From the NCBI GenBank assembly GCA_902566315.1, contig CACFIL010000004.1, forward strand, positions 17,689-81,688: DNA of 64,000 nt. The letters run 5' to 3'. The translations under genes and the position numbers were made by a program. Numbering within the stretch: the first letter of the stretch is position 1; each line of letters begins with the position of its first letter. Positions 57,442-64,000 of the stretch are shown here, piece after piece. The DNA is from an uncultured Pelagibacteraceae bacterium. Its GTDB lineage: Bacteria; Pseudomonadota; Alphaproteobacteria; Pelagibacterales; Pelagibacteraceae. The notes beneath the pieces were generated by a model. It saw nothing but the letters and a program-made list of their open reading frames with translations. It was not told the origin of the DNA and searched no databases.

Positions 57442-58701
57442 TTAAGCCGCAGAAGTCTTTTCTGTTTTTGATTTGTTCTTAGTATGAACAATAATTGGCT
57501 GAGAAGTACCCTTAATTGTTCCTCCATCAATAATAACTTCTTCTATATTATCTTGACCAGGAAGGTCGAACATAGTTTTAAGTAATAAATTTTCTAAAAT
57601 TGATCTCAGTCCTCTAGCACCGGTTTTCTTGCTGATTGCTTTGTTAGCAATATCTTTAACTGCCTGATCTTTAAATGTTAATTTTACTCCTTCTAATCTA
57701 AATAATTCTTGGTACTGTTTAATCAGAGAATTTTTTGGTTCTTGTAAAATTTTTACTAAAGAGTTTTCATCCAAATCCTCAAGTGTAGCTGTAATTGGTA
57801 ATCTGCCAATAAATTCTGGTATCAGACCGTATTTTAATAAATCTTCAGGTTCTAGATTTTTCATCCATTCTCCAGTTTTTTTATCTTCTAAAGTTTTTAC
57901 CTCTGCTCCAAATCCAATAGATGACCCTTTATCTCTCTGAGATATTATTTTATCAAGACCAGCAAAAGCACCTCCACAAATAAAAAGTATATTGGTTGTG
58001 TCTACTTGCAGAAATTCTTGTTGAGGATGTTTTCTTCCTCCTTGAGGTGGAACACTTGCCACAGTTCCTTCCATTATTTTTAATAAGGCTTGTTGAACTC
58101 CTTCCCCAGAAACATCCCTAGTTATAGATGGATTTTCAGATTTTCTACTTATCTTGTCAACCTCATCTATATAAACAATTCCTCTTTGAGCTTTTTCTAC
58201 ATTATAATCTGCAGCCTGTAATAATTTTAGAATTATATTCTCAACATCCTCACCAACATATCCTGCTTCAGTTAAAGTGGTAGCATCAGCCATGGTAAAA
58301 GGTACATCAAGTATTCTTGCAAGAGTTTGAGCTAATAATGTTTTTCCACATCCAGTTGGCCCTACAAGCATAATATTAGATTTAGATAGTTCAACTGTTT
58401 TGCTTGTTTTATTTTCGTAGTTTAATCTTTTATAATGATTATGAACTGCTACTGATAAAACTTTTTTTGCATGAGATTGTCCAATAACATAGTCATCTAG
58501 TACTTTGCATATTTCTTTCGGTAGAGGCAAGCCATCTTGTTGTTTAACAAAATTATCTTTGTTTTCCTCTTTAATGATATCCATACAAAGCTCAACACAT
58601 TCATCACAAATGAATACAGTTGGTCCTGCAATTAACTTCCTAACTTCATGTTGGCTCTTGCCACAAAAAGAACAGTAAAGAATATTTTTATTGTTGCTCA
58701 T
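57442..58701 (-). CDS. clpX: ClpX unfoldase subunit
   Basis: A 419-residue AAA+ ATPase that unfolds substrates for ClpP. The N-terminal zinc-binding domain has CSFCGKSQ and CDECVELC. Walker A is [12 protein letters not shown] and Walker [10 protein letters not shown]. The loop SIGFGAEV contains the IGF tripeptide needed to dock on ClpP. The C-terminal sensor-2 region is [13 protein letters not shown]. An 88-bp gap separates it from clpP. Confidence 0.97.
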   Translation of the reverse strand: MSNNKNILYCSFCGKSQHEVRKLIAGPTVFICDECVELCMDIIKEENKDNFVKQQDGLPLPKEICKVLDDYVIGQSHAKKVLSVAVHNHYKRLNYENKTSKTVELSKSNIMLVGPTGCGKTLLAQTLARILDVPFTMADATTLTEAGYVGEDVENIILKLLQAADYNVEKAQRGIVYIDEVDKISRKSENPSITRDVSGEGVQQALLKIMEGTVASVPPQGGRKHPQQEFLQVDTTNILFICGGAFAGLDKIISQRDKGSSIGFGAEVKTLEDKKTGEWMKNLEPEDLLKYGLIPEFIGRLPITATLEDLDENSLVKILQEPKNSLIKQYQELFRLEGVKLTFKDQAVKDIANKAISKKTGARGLRSILENLLLKTMFDLPGQDNIEEVIIDGGTIKGTSQPIIVHTKNKSKTEKTSAA

Positions 58702-58789
58702 AATTTTTAATTCGAATCAGTTTTAATACTTTAATACATAAGATACAAAGTAATCAAGTATAGGTTGTGAACAAACTATATGTTGTTAT

Positions 58790-59401
58790 TTATTCTCTCT
58801 TTTCTACCACTTTATCTATCAGGCCAAAACTTTTTGCATGATCAGGAGTCATAAAATTATCTCTCTCTAATGCTGATTTAATTTCATCAACAGATTTTCC
58901 GGTGTGTTTTGAATAGATTTCATTTAATCTTTTCTTTAAAGATAAAACTTCATTAGCATGAATTTCAATATCTGTAGCTTGTCCTTGAAAACCAGCTGAA
59001 GGTTGATGGACCATAATTCTAGAATTTGGCAATGAAAACCTTTTTCCTTTTGCCCCAGCTGAAAGTAAAAATGATCCCATGCTTGCTGCTTGACCTATGC
59101 ACAAAGTACTTATTTCTGGTTTGATATATTGCATTGTATCATAAATACCAAGTCCAGCTGTTACTAGTCCTCCTGGGCTGTTAATATACAAAGATATTTC
59201 TTTTTTTGGATCTTCTGACTCTAAAAACAATAATTGTGCAGTGACCAGAGAAGCAACTGCATCATTTATAGGACCCACTACAAATACAATTCTCTCTTTT
59301 AAGAGTCTTGAATAAATATCATAGGCTCGTTCTCCTCTATTAGATTGTTCAACAACCATAGGAATTAGTGTATTCAATTGTTCTGGAATTTTAATAGACA
59401 T
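58790..59401 (-). CDS. clpP: ClpP protease subunit
   Basis: A 203-residue self-compartmentalising serine protease. The catalytic serine is in [14 protein letters not shown] near residue 97, the histidine in [13 protein letters not shown] near residue 122, and the aspartate in the C-terminal half. A short propeptide precedes [19 protein letters not shown]. It partners with the adjacent ClpX. A 32-bp gap separates it from tig. Confidence 0.97.
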   Translation of the reverse strand: MSIKIPEQLNTLIPMVVEQSNRGERAYDIYSRLLKERIVFVVGPINDAVASLVTAQLLFLESEDPKKEISLYINSPGGLVTAGLGIYDTMQYIKPEISTLCIGQAASMGSFLLSAGAKGKRFSLPNSRIMVHQPSAGFQGQATDIEIHANEVLSLKKRLNEIYSKHTGKSVDEIKSALERDNFMTPDHAKSFGLIDKVVEKRE

Positions 59402-59433
59402 AGTAGATTCTAACTATCTTATACAACTTGTAA

Positions 59434-60891
59434 TTACTTTTTGCTAACCTTTTTTGCTTTTTTAGCTTTTGCTACAGCAGTTTTAGTTTTTTTAGTTGCT
59501 TTGGGTTTTGTTTTTACTTCTTGTATTTTTGGATCTTTTTCTTTCTTATTTTTTTTATGTTCATCTGTTTTTGAAATTTTGGCTTGCTCTTTAATGTTGT
59601 TTTCATTTTCTTCTTTTAAAATTTTCTCAGCTTCCTCTTTGGTAATTTCTTTTTTTGTAGTTTTTGCTTTTTTCTTAATTTCTTCAATTATTTTTTCCTC
59701 ATAAATTTGCCCTCTTAAACTATCTATGGCTGCAGGATTTTGTTCATAATAATCTTTGACTATCTTTTCTTGGCCTGGCATCATTCTAAACTGTTTTTGT
59801 ATTTCCACATTTATTTCTTGCTGAGATACACTAATATTATTTTCTTCTCCAAATGCATTTAAAATCAATCCTGTTTTGATTCTTTTTTTAGCTTGCTCTT
59901 CTAATGATTTTTGGTTCTTTTTAACTTCATTTTCTTTCATTCCTTGAGATAATATTTTGACTTCTTGTTCGATTAAGTTGCCAGGTAGTTGGTCTAATTT
60001 TTGTTTTTCGATTTGCTCAAGTATTTTTTTCTTAGTAATCATAGCTAATGAATTTTTGTATTCATCATTAATTTGATTTGAGATAAGTTCTTTTAGATTT
60101 GCTAAATCTTTTGCTCCCATATTTTTTGCAAAATCATCATCAATTTTTACCTCCTGTGGAATTCTTACTGCGGTAACCTTACACTCAAATACAGCACTTT
60201 TATTAATAAGTTCTTTTTCAGGAAAATTTTCAGGTAGATTTACTTCTACATTTTTTGTATCACCTGATTTAACGCCTTCTAATTGTCTATCAAAACCTTT
60301 TATAAACAAATCTTTTCCAAGAACTAATTGAGTATTTTTACCCTCGTTACCCTTAAATTCTTTGCCGTCAATAGTTCCTTTATAATCAAAAATCACAAGA
60401 TCATTCATTTTTGACCTATAATTTGCTTCTGCATCTTTAAAATTGTTTTGATTTTTTGCAATTTCATTAATTCTTTTATCTGTTTCTTTTGGATCAATTT
60501 TTACAACATACTCATCTACTTTAATTGAGCTTAGTCCTTTGGCAGAAACCTCTGGTAGTTCAGTAACTGAAATAATGTATTCTAAATCTTTACCTTCACC
60601 AAAAGATTTTAAATCTATTTTAGGTTGTCCAGCAGGTTTGATTTTATTTTCTTCTAGAGCCTTTGTTGTTGTATCTTTTAGCAATTTATCAATTACTTCA
60701 CCGTAGACAGCTTTACCAAATTGTCTTTTTAATATTTCGGTAGGTACCTTGCCAGGTCTGAAACCTTTAATTACTACATCTTTTCTTATTTCCTCATATT
60801 TCTCATCCATAAAGCCTGAGATTGTATTTTTATCTACGAATACTTTAAGATCTTTTTCTAAACCTTTTTTATTTTCTATTGTTACTTTCAT
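59434..60891 (-). CDS. tig: Trigger factor chaperone with lysine-rich tail
   Basis: A 485-residue ribosome-associated chaperone and peptidyl-prolyl isomerase. The ribosome-binding signature GFRPGKVP lies near residue 45, the FKBP-like domain (about 155-240) contains VIFDYKGTIDGKEFKG, and a long helical C-terminal domain follows. From about residue 410 the protein becomes a lysine- and glutamate-rich low-complexity tail ending in repeated AKKAKK-like units. This makes it some 40-50 residues longer than usual. The ATG lies only 10 nt after the 3' end of tRNA-Leu. Confidence 0.94.
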   Translation of the reverse strand: MKVTIENKKGLEKDLKVFVDKNTISGFMDEKYEEIRKDVVIKGFRPGKVPTEILKRQFGKAVYGEVIDKLLKDTTTKALEENKIKPAGQPKIDLKSFGEGKDLEYIISVTELPEVSAKGLSSIKVDEYVVKIDPKETDKRINEIAKNQNNFKDAEANYRSKMNDLVIFDYKGTIDGKEFKGNEGKNTQLVLGKDLFIKGFDRQLEGVKSGDTKNVEVNLPENFPEKELINKSAVFECKVTAVRIPQEVKIDDDFAKNMGAKDLANLKELISNQINDEYKNSLAMITKKKILEQIEKQKLDQLPGNLIEQEVKILSQGMKENEVKKNQKSLEEQAKKRIKTGLILNAFGEENNISVSQQEINVEIQKQFRMMPGQEKIVKDYYEQNPAAIDSLRGQIYEEKIIEEIKKKAKTTKKEITKEEAEKILKEENENNIKEQAKISKTDEHKKNKKEKDPKIQEVKTKPKATKKTKTAVAKAKKAKKVSKK

Positions 60892-60901
60892 AATCTAGTT
60901 T

Positions 60902-60986
60902 TGGTAGGCGAGAAAGGACTCGAACCTTCACAGCTTGCACTATTGGTTCCTAAGACCAACGCGTCTACCAATTCCGCCACTCGCCC
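60902..60986 (-). tRNA. tRNA-Leu(TAG)
   Basis: A complete 85-nt class II tRNA with encoded CCA. The anticodon stem TTGGT/ACCAA encloses loop CTTAGGA, giving anticodon TAG. A long variable arm (TAGTGCAAGCTGT region) is present, as required for leucine. A strong promoter candidate lies just upstream. The trigger-factor start codon follows the CCA after 10 nt. Confidence 0.97.
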
Positions 60987-60999
60987 AAATTTATGCTGT

Positions 61000-61027
61000 T
61001 TTATATAGTATTGATCTAATTTGTCCA
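61000..61027 (-). promoter_or_regulatory. Candidate promoter of tRNA-Leu and tig
   Basis: On the minus strand TGGACA (61027-61022) and TATAAA (61005-61000) match five of six consensus bases each with a 16-bp spacer. The predicted start is about 7 nt before the tRNA 5' end. Because tig follows the tRNA after 10 nt, this is probably also its main promoter. Confidence 0.6.
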
Positions 61028-61038
61028 ATCAGAATAAT
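61011..61038 (+). promoter_or_regulatory. Candidate promoter of the DUF1289 gene
   Basis: On the plus strand TTGATC (61011-61016) and AATAAT (61033-61038) are separated by 16 bp and match four and five consensus bases. It overlaps the opposing tRNA-Leu promoter, so the two may interfere. The leader to the ATG at 61068 would be about 23 nt. Confidence 0.4.
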
Positions 61039-61067
61039 AGTGTAAAAGGATATAAATATATAAAAAA

Positions 61068-61325
61068 ATGATAGTTTCACCATGTATAAGCATTTGCAAA
61101 ATGGATCCTGTAACTGGATACTGTTATGGCTGTGGAAGAAATAATGAAGAAAAGAAGATTTGGAAAGACCAAAATACTAAGGATGAGTGGAAAAAACAAA
61201 ATTTAGAAGATATTCAGAAGAGAATGCAAGGATGGCAGCTAGAAAGTTTCAAAGAATCTTATGAACATAAAAAAGATAATGGAATGTCATTATTTAAAAA
61301 GAAGCAACTAAATGACTCAAACTAG
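61068..61325 (+). CDS. DUF1289-family small cysteine protein
   Basis: An 85-residue protein with the DUF1289 signature at its N-terminus: SPCISICKMD followed by GYCYGCGRNNEE. Four cysteines (near residues 6, 10, 18 and 21) suggest a metal-binding site, probably zinc or iron-sulfur. The region KKIWKDQNTKDEWKKQNLEDIQKRM is the conserved tail of the family. A variable, lysine-rich C-terminus of about 30 residues follows. The function is not established. It is transcribed divergently from tRNA-Leu and overlaps the next small gene by 14 bp, which suggests joint translation. Confidence 0.85.
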   Translation: MIVSPCISICKMDPVTGYCYGCGRNNEEKKIWKDQNTKDEWKKQNLEDIQKRMQGWQLESFKESYEHKKDNGMSLFKKKQLNDSN

Positions 61326-61482
61326 ATTAGTAGTAATAATTTATATAATTGGAATTCTTATTGGAGCATTTGTTTTTGATTTGTGGGGTGCTGAAACGAG
61401 TGCTATTAAAAGTTTAGCAGCGATGTTTTGGACAGCATTGTTGCTTATAGCTATTGTATTTGCTGATAAAAAAAAGGAATAG
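61312..61482 (+). CDS. Small membrane protein, 56 residues
   Basis: An ATG at 61312 opens a 56-codon frame beginning MTQTRLVVIIYIIGILIGAF. Two hydrophobic segments (about residues 6-24 and 32-51) flank the short polar stretch LWGAETSAIKS. The end is charged, DKKKE. A two-helix hairpin with both ends in the cytoplasm is likely. It overlaps the DUF1289 gene by 14 bp in another frame and stops immediately beside the convergent dehydrogenase gene. I recognise no family. The well-formed membrane segments and filled position argue that it is real. Confidence 0.65.
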   Translation: MTQTRLVVIIYIIGILIGAFVFDLWGAETSAIKSLAAMFWTALLLIAIVFADKKKE

Positions 61483-62337
61483 TTAATCTTTTTGTATTAG
61501 TTCACTAATAAACAAATCTCCATTACCATCCTCTACTGCTTTTTTGTAAAAAGATTTTTTTAGATCAACTAATTTTTCTGCATTACCTAAATCTTTTAGC
61601 ATTTCATGGATGTAAGTAAGATCTTTTAAAGTATTGGAAGTTGAAAATTTAAATCCAGTATAATCATCTTTAAGTACATTATCAAAAATTCTATTTAAAG
61701 CTGTTGAGTTTCCAGATCCTAATTTTGCTACTGCAAAAAGTTTTTCTAAATCAATGTCTAATTTTTTTGCACTCTTTATGAATTCTATTACATTTGTTGC
61801 CGTACCAAGTGACAAAAAATTATTTAGTAACTTTGACTTTGCTCCTTTGCCCACTGCTCCAAAATGGAAATAATCTTTACAAAAAGTTTTTAAATAAACT
61901 TCAGATTTTTTAAAATTTTCCTCCGATGCTCCAACAATGCCTCCACAAACACCTTCTTCTGCTTGAACGGGACCGCCCATAACAGGGCATTCAATGTAGT
62001 TAATTTTTTGTTTTGAAAAAATCTGTTCCATTTTAATAGATCCATTTTGGTTATGCGTTGTAACATCAATAATTAATGTATTGTCTTTTAGTAGAGTTGA
62101 GACTTTTTCAGCAATACTTAAGGCGACAGGTGTATTAGTCACACAAAGAAATAATGCATCTAAATTCTTTTCACAAAGTTCATTGTAAGATTTTACCTCA
62201 ATAGCACCATCACTTACAATCTTATCTATCGGTGCTCTTTTTTTGTTTGCAATAACAAATAAGTTATTTCCTTTTTTTAAAATATTTTTTGCTATCCCAT
62301 AACCCATATAGCCAACACCAATAAAACCTACATTCAT
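61483..62337 (-). CDS. NAD(P)-dependent beta-hydroxyacid dehydrogenase
   Basis: A 284-residue member of the 3-hydroxyisobutyrate/tartronate-semialdehyde/6-phosphogluconate dehydrogenase family. The Rossmann motif GFIGVGYMGYGIA lies at residues 4-16. DVTTHNQNG and CPVMGGPVQAEEG cover the substrate loop (canonical DxSTxxP and APVSGG), and the catalytic lysine is in KLLNNFLSLG near residue 168. The substrate cannot be fixed from sequence; 3-hydroxyisobutyrate, tartronate semialdehyde or succinic semialdehyde reduction are all possible. It stands alone between two convergent or divergent neighbours, which gives no pathway clue. Confidence 0.85.
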   Translation of the reverse strand: MNVGFIGVGYMGYGIAKNILKKGNNLFVIANKKRAPIDKIVSDGAIEVKSYNELCEKNLDALFLCVTNTPVALSIAEKVSTLLKDNTLIIDVTTHNQNGSIKMEQIFSKQKINYIECPVMGGPVQAEEGVCGGIVGASEENFKKSEVYLKTFCKDYFHFGAVGKGAKSKLLNNFLSLGTATNVIEFIKSAKKLDIDLEKLFAVAKLGSGNSTALNRIFDNVLKDDYTGFKFSTSNTLKDLTYIHEMLKDLGNAEKLVDLKKSFYKKAVEDGNGDLFISELIQKD

Positions 62338-62386
62338 AATCTAAAATAATTATAGTATAAGACATAAAGATTAAAAATTAATATTT

Positions 62387-63061
62387 ATGACTAATGATTT
62401 TGAAAAACTTGAAAATTTGATAGTGCGCTGCAAAAAATGCACTAGGTTGGTCAGTTTTAGAAAAAAGATAGCTAAAGAAAAACGAAAACAATATTTAAAT
62501 GAAAAATATTGGGGAAAACCAATAACAGGCTTTGGTGACCCAAAAGCCAGAATTTTGTTTGTTGGTTTAGCACCAGCAGCACATGGTGGCAATAGAACGG
62601 GAAGAGTTTTTACAGGAGATAGATCGTCTGATTTTTTATACGAGTGTCTTTATAAAGCAAAGTTATCTAACCAGCCGAATTCAGATCACAGAAATGACGG
62701 ACTTAAATTGAGAGATATATTTATAACTACTGCTTTAAAATGTGTCCCACCTGGAGATAAACCAACAAAAAAAGAACTAAACACTTGCTTTAAATATTTT
62801 AATAAAGAAATTGAATACTTAGAAAATTTAAAAATTATTGTTGCACTTGGGAAAATAGCTTTTGATGCTTGTATACAATTTTACAAAAAACATTACAGAA
62901 TTGACTCAAATATCAAATTTGGGCATAGTAAATTCTTTAAACTCCCAAATAATATTTTATTGGTAGGTTCTTATCATCCAAGTCCGAGAAATGTAAATAC
63001 AGGAAGAATAAGCGTAAATAAAATGACAAATTTATTTATTAAAGTAAAAAATACTATTTAG
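62387..63061 (+). CDS. Family 5-like uracil-DNA glycosylase
   Basis: A 224-residue DNA repair enzyme of the iron-sulfur UDG group. The motif GLAPAAHGGNRTGRVFTGD (near residue 60-78) fits UDGb/family 5, which removes uracil and some other deaminated bases. The second motif SYHPSPRNVNTG lies near residue 194. Four cysteines, in CKKC at residues 15-18, near residue 117 and near residue 133, can bind a [4Fe-4S] cluster. It is transcribed divergently from the dehydrogenase gene across 49 bp and overlaps ybgC by 8 bp at its 3' end. No LexA box was seen in front of it. Confidence 0.88.
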   Translation: MTNDFEKLENLIVRCKKCTRLVSFRKKIAKEKRKQYLNEKYWGKPITGFGDPKARILFVGLAPAAHGGNRTGRVFTGDRSSDFLYECLYKAKLSNQPNSDHRNDGLKLRDIFITTALKCVPPGDKPTKKELNTCFKYFNKEIEYLENLKIIVALGKIAFDACIQFYKKHYRIDSNIKFGHSKFFKLPNNILLVGSYHPSPRNVNTGRISVNKMTNLFIKVKNTI

Positions 63062-63449
63062 TTAATTGTTCTTTAAGTTTTTCAGGCATTTTGGTTGGTT
63101 TGCCCTCTTTATTAATTGTAGCTAAATGAACATCTGCAGTTAAAATTAAATTTTCTTTTACAAATATATCTTGCTTCATTTTAATTGACACATTCTTTAC
63201 TTCTACAATTTCAGAAAAAATATCAAGTTTATCCTCTAACCTTGAAGGTTTTATAAAATTTAAATTACAAGATTTAACAATTATATGTATTCCATAATTT
63301 TCTTTCAGATTAGAATTTGTAAATTTTACAGAGGCAATGGCATCAGTTCTAGCACGTTCTATAAATTTTAAATAATTTGCATAATAAACTATGCCACCAG
63401 CATCTGTATCCTCATAATAAACATTAAAACTTGATTTAAATTTTTTCAT
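63054..63449 (-). CDS. ybgC: YbgC-type acyl-CoA thioesterase
   Basis: A 131-residue hot-dog-fold thioesterase of the 4-hydroxybenzoyl-CoA thioesterase group. The signature YYEDTDAGGIVYYANYLKFIERARTD with the catalytic aspartate lies at residues 10-35. Homologues hydrolyse short or acyl-ACP-related thioesters near the membrane. In many proteobacteria ybgC heads the tolQRAB-pal operon, but here it stands alone. It overlaps the convergent glycosylase gene by 8 bp. Confidence 0.9.
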   Translation of the reverse strand: MKKFKSSFNVYYEDTDAGGIVYYANYLKFIERARTDAIASVKFTNSNLKENYGIHIIVKSCNLNFIKPSRLEDKLDIFSEIVEVKNVSIKMKQDIFVKENLILTADVHLATINKEGKPTKMPEKLKEQLTK

Positions 63450-63502
63450 AAAAATAACAATATCAAAGTGAAAATATTTTTTATACTAATGATTAATACA
63501 AT

Positions 63503-63640
63503 ATGAAAATTTATATAATTTGGTTAATTGGTGTTATATTATGGAATTTCGGATATCCAGAAGCCACACCAATCCTTGACGTTTTGGCTGCAATAATACT
63601 ATCTTTATTAAGTTTTGGTTTAAAAAAATATCTTAATTAA
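63503..63640 (+). CDS. Small membrane protein, 45 residues
   Basis: An ATG at 63503 opens a 45-codon frame, MKIYIIWLIGVILWNFG, a short polar turn YPEATPILD, a second hydrophobic stretch VLAAIILSLLSFG and the basic end LKKYLN. The two-helix hairpin topology is clear. It lies between divergent ybgC and the convergent DUF3047 gene, filling the space almost completely. No known family is recognised by me. It is too short for many gene callers. Confidence 0.6.
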   Translation: MKIYIIWLIGVILWNFGYPEATPILDVLAAIILSLLSFGLKKYLN

Positions 63641-63644
63641 ACTT

Positions 63645-64000
63645 TTACTCAGAGGAAAAAAAAATATTTTGGTAGTAACTAACTGCGGTTAGTTTTGAAT
63701 TGTCGGTATCTGCCATAATTGCAATTCCTGAAAGCTCTTCAACGTCTAGATCATGAAATTTTTTAAAATCTTCCTTCACATTAGCTCTTACTGTAACCCA
63801 TTCATTTAAATTTGACTTTGTTGAAGCCAGAACACTATCAATAGATTTCTTTGTATAAGGGCTGGGCCATGTTTCTCCTACATTTGAATTACTTGAAAAA
63901 ACATAGTTTATAGCTCTATTTGATAGTGGTGTTGCGCCAGTTTTTTTGATTACAAAAACTCTAGCAGCAAAATCATGACCTTTTTTGGTATTTTCTTTTA
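63645..64000 (-). CDS. DUF3047-family protein (partial)
   Basis: Only the C-terminal 118 residues are present; the gene enters from the right edge. GHDFAARVFVI, INYVFSSN, GETWPSPYT, WVTVRANVKEDFKKF and GIAIMADTDNS are the conserved blocks of DUF3047, a domain found in predicted exported proteins of proteobacteria. The function is unknown. A signal peptide would lie outside the window. A run of nine T near the end encodes the IFFS before the final SE, so small sequencing errors there would change the C-terminus. Confidence 0.82.
   Translation of the reverse strand, partial: KENTKKGHDFAARVFVIKKTGATPLSNRAINYVFSSNSNVGETWPSPYTKKSIDSVLASTKSNLNEWVTVRANVKEDFKKFHDLDVEELSGIAIMADTDNSKLTAVSYYQNIFFSSE

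Noticed and set aside
59441..59704. Plus-strand frame encoding a phenylalanine-rich hydrophobic peptide
   Set aside because: It is the complement of the lysine-rich trigger-factor tail; AAA and AAG codons read as TTT and CTT.
1..64000. CRISPR arrays, insertion sequences, prophage or defence genes
   Set aside because: No regularly spaced repeats, transposase, integrase or phage genes, and no composition break, were seen anywhere in the window.

Overview
The window is a very AT-rich, almost gap-free stretch of core genome from an alphaproteobacterium. The most likely source is a member of the SAR11 clade (Pelagibacterales, 'Candidatus Pelagibacter'-like). This rests on the strong A/T codon bias, lysine/asparagine/isoleucine-rich proteins, intergenic gaps that are mostly 0-60 bp, many 1-4 bp stop/start overlaps, and alphaproteobacterial gene order with individual genes missing. 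No rRNA, CRISPR array, insertion sequence, prophage, defence island or other mobile element was seen. No gene-free stretch exceeds 300 bases; the longest is the 124-bp dnaE-rpsB gap.

Layout. Positions 1-3524 (minus): trkA (cut by the window edge), ntrX and ntrY. 3562-5622 (plus): ispDF, pgpA, cinA C-terminal type. 5617-12072 (minus): a run from tpiA through secG, pyrG, kdsA, eno, ftsB and lipA to ratA. 12134-19542 (plus): ppiD, trpE, trpG, trpD, trpC, lexA and gltX. 19525-31167 (minus): rpsB, tsf, frr, uppS, cdsA, dxr, bamA, skp, lpxD, fabZ, lpxA, lpxI, lpxB, linking translation to envelope and lipid A biogenesis. 31292-54700 (minus): all fourteen complex I genes nuoA-N, then birA, coaX, RNase J, proS, lolC/E, lolD and dnaE. 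54780-60986 (minus): tRNA-Leu(UAG), tig, clpP, clpX, lon, tRNA-Val(UAC), tRNA-Asp(GUC). 61068-64000: a DUF1289 protein, a 56-residue small membrane protein, a beta-hydroxyacid dehydrogenase, a family-5-like uracil-DNA glycosylase, a YbgC thioesterase, a 45-residue small membrane protein and a partial DUF3047 protein.

Most of the content is housekeeping: complex I respiration, lower glycolysis, CTP, tryptophan, isoprenoid, Kdo and lipid A synthesis, outer-membrane assembly, protein quality control and the replicative polymerase. Points for a second look are: a candidate H-type pseudoknot in the rpsB leader covering the ribosome-binding region; an exact GAAC-N7-GAAC LexA operator before lexA; an NtrX without the sigma-54-contacting GAFTGA loop, paired with an NtrY without its usual PAS domain; a tRNA-Leu ending only 10 nt before the trigger-factor start codon; five convergent gene junctions with no room for terminators; and a repeated pattern in which a familiar alphaproteobacterial neighbour is absent (dusB-ntrB-ntrC, pdh, moaC-moeA, comEC, pyrH, rseP, hupB). 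Two small membrane-protein genes below usual annotation cut-offs are the least characterised items. I did not find an obvious new multi-gene system.
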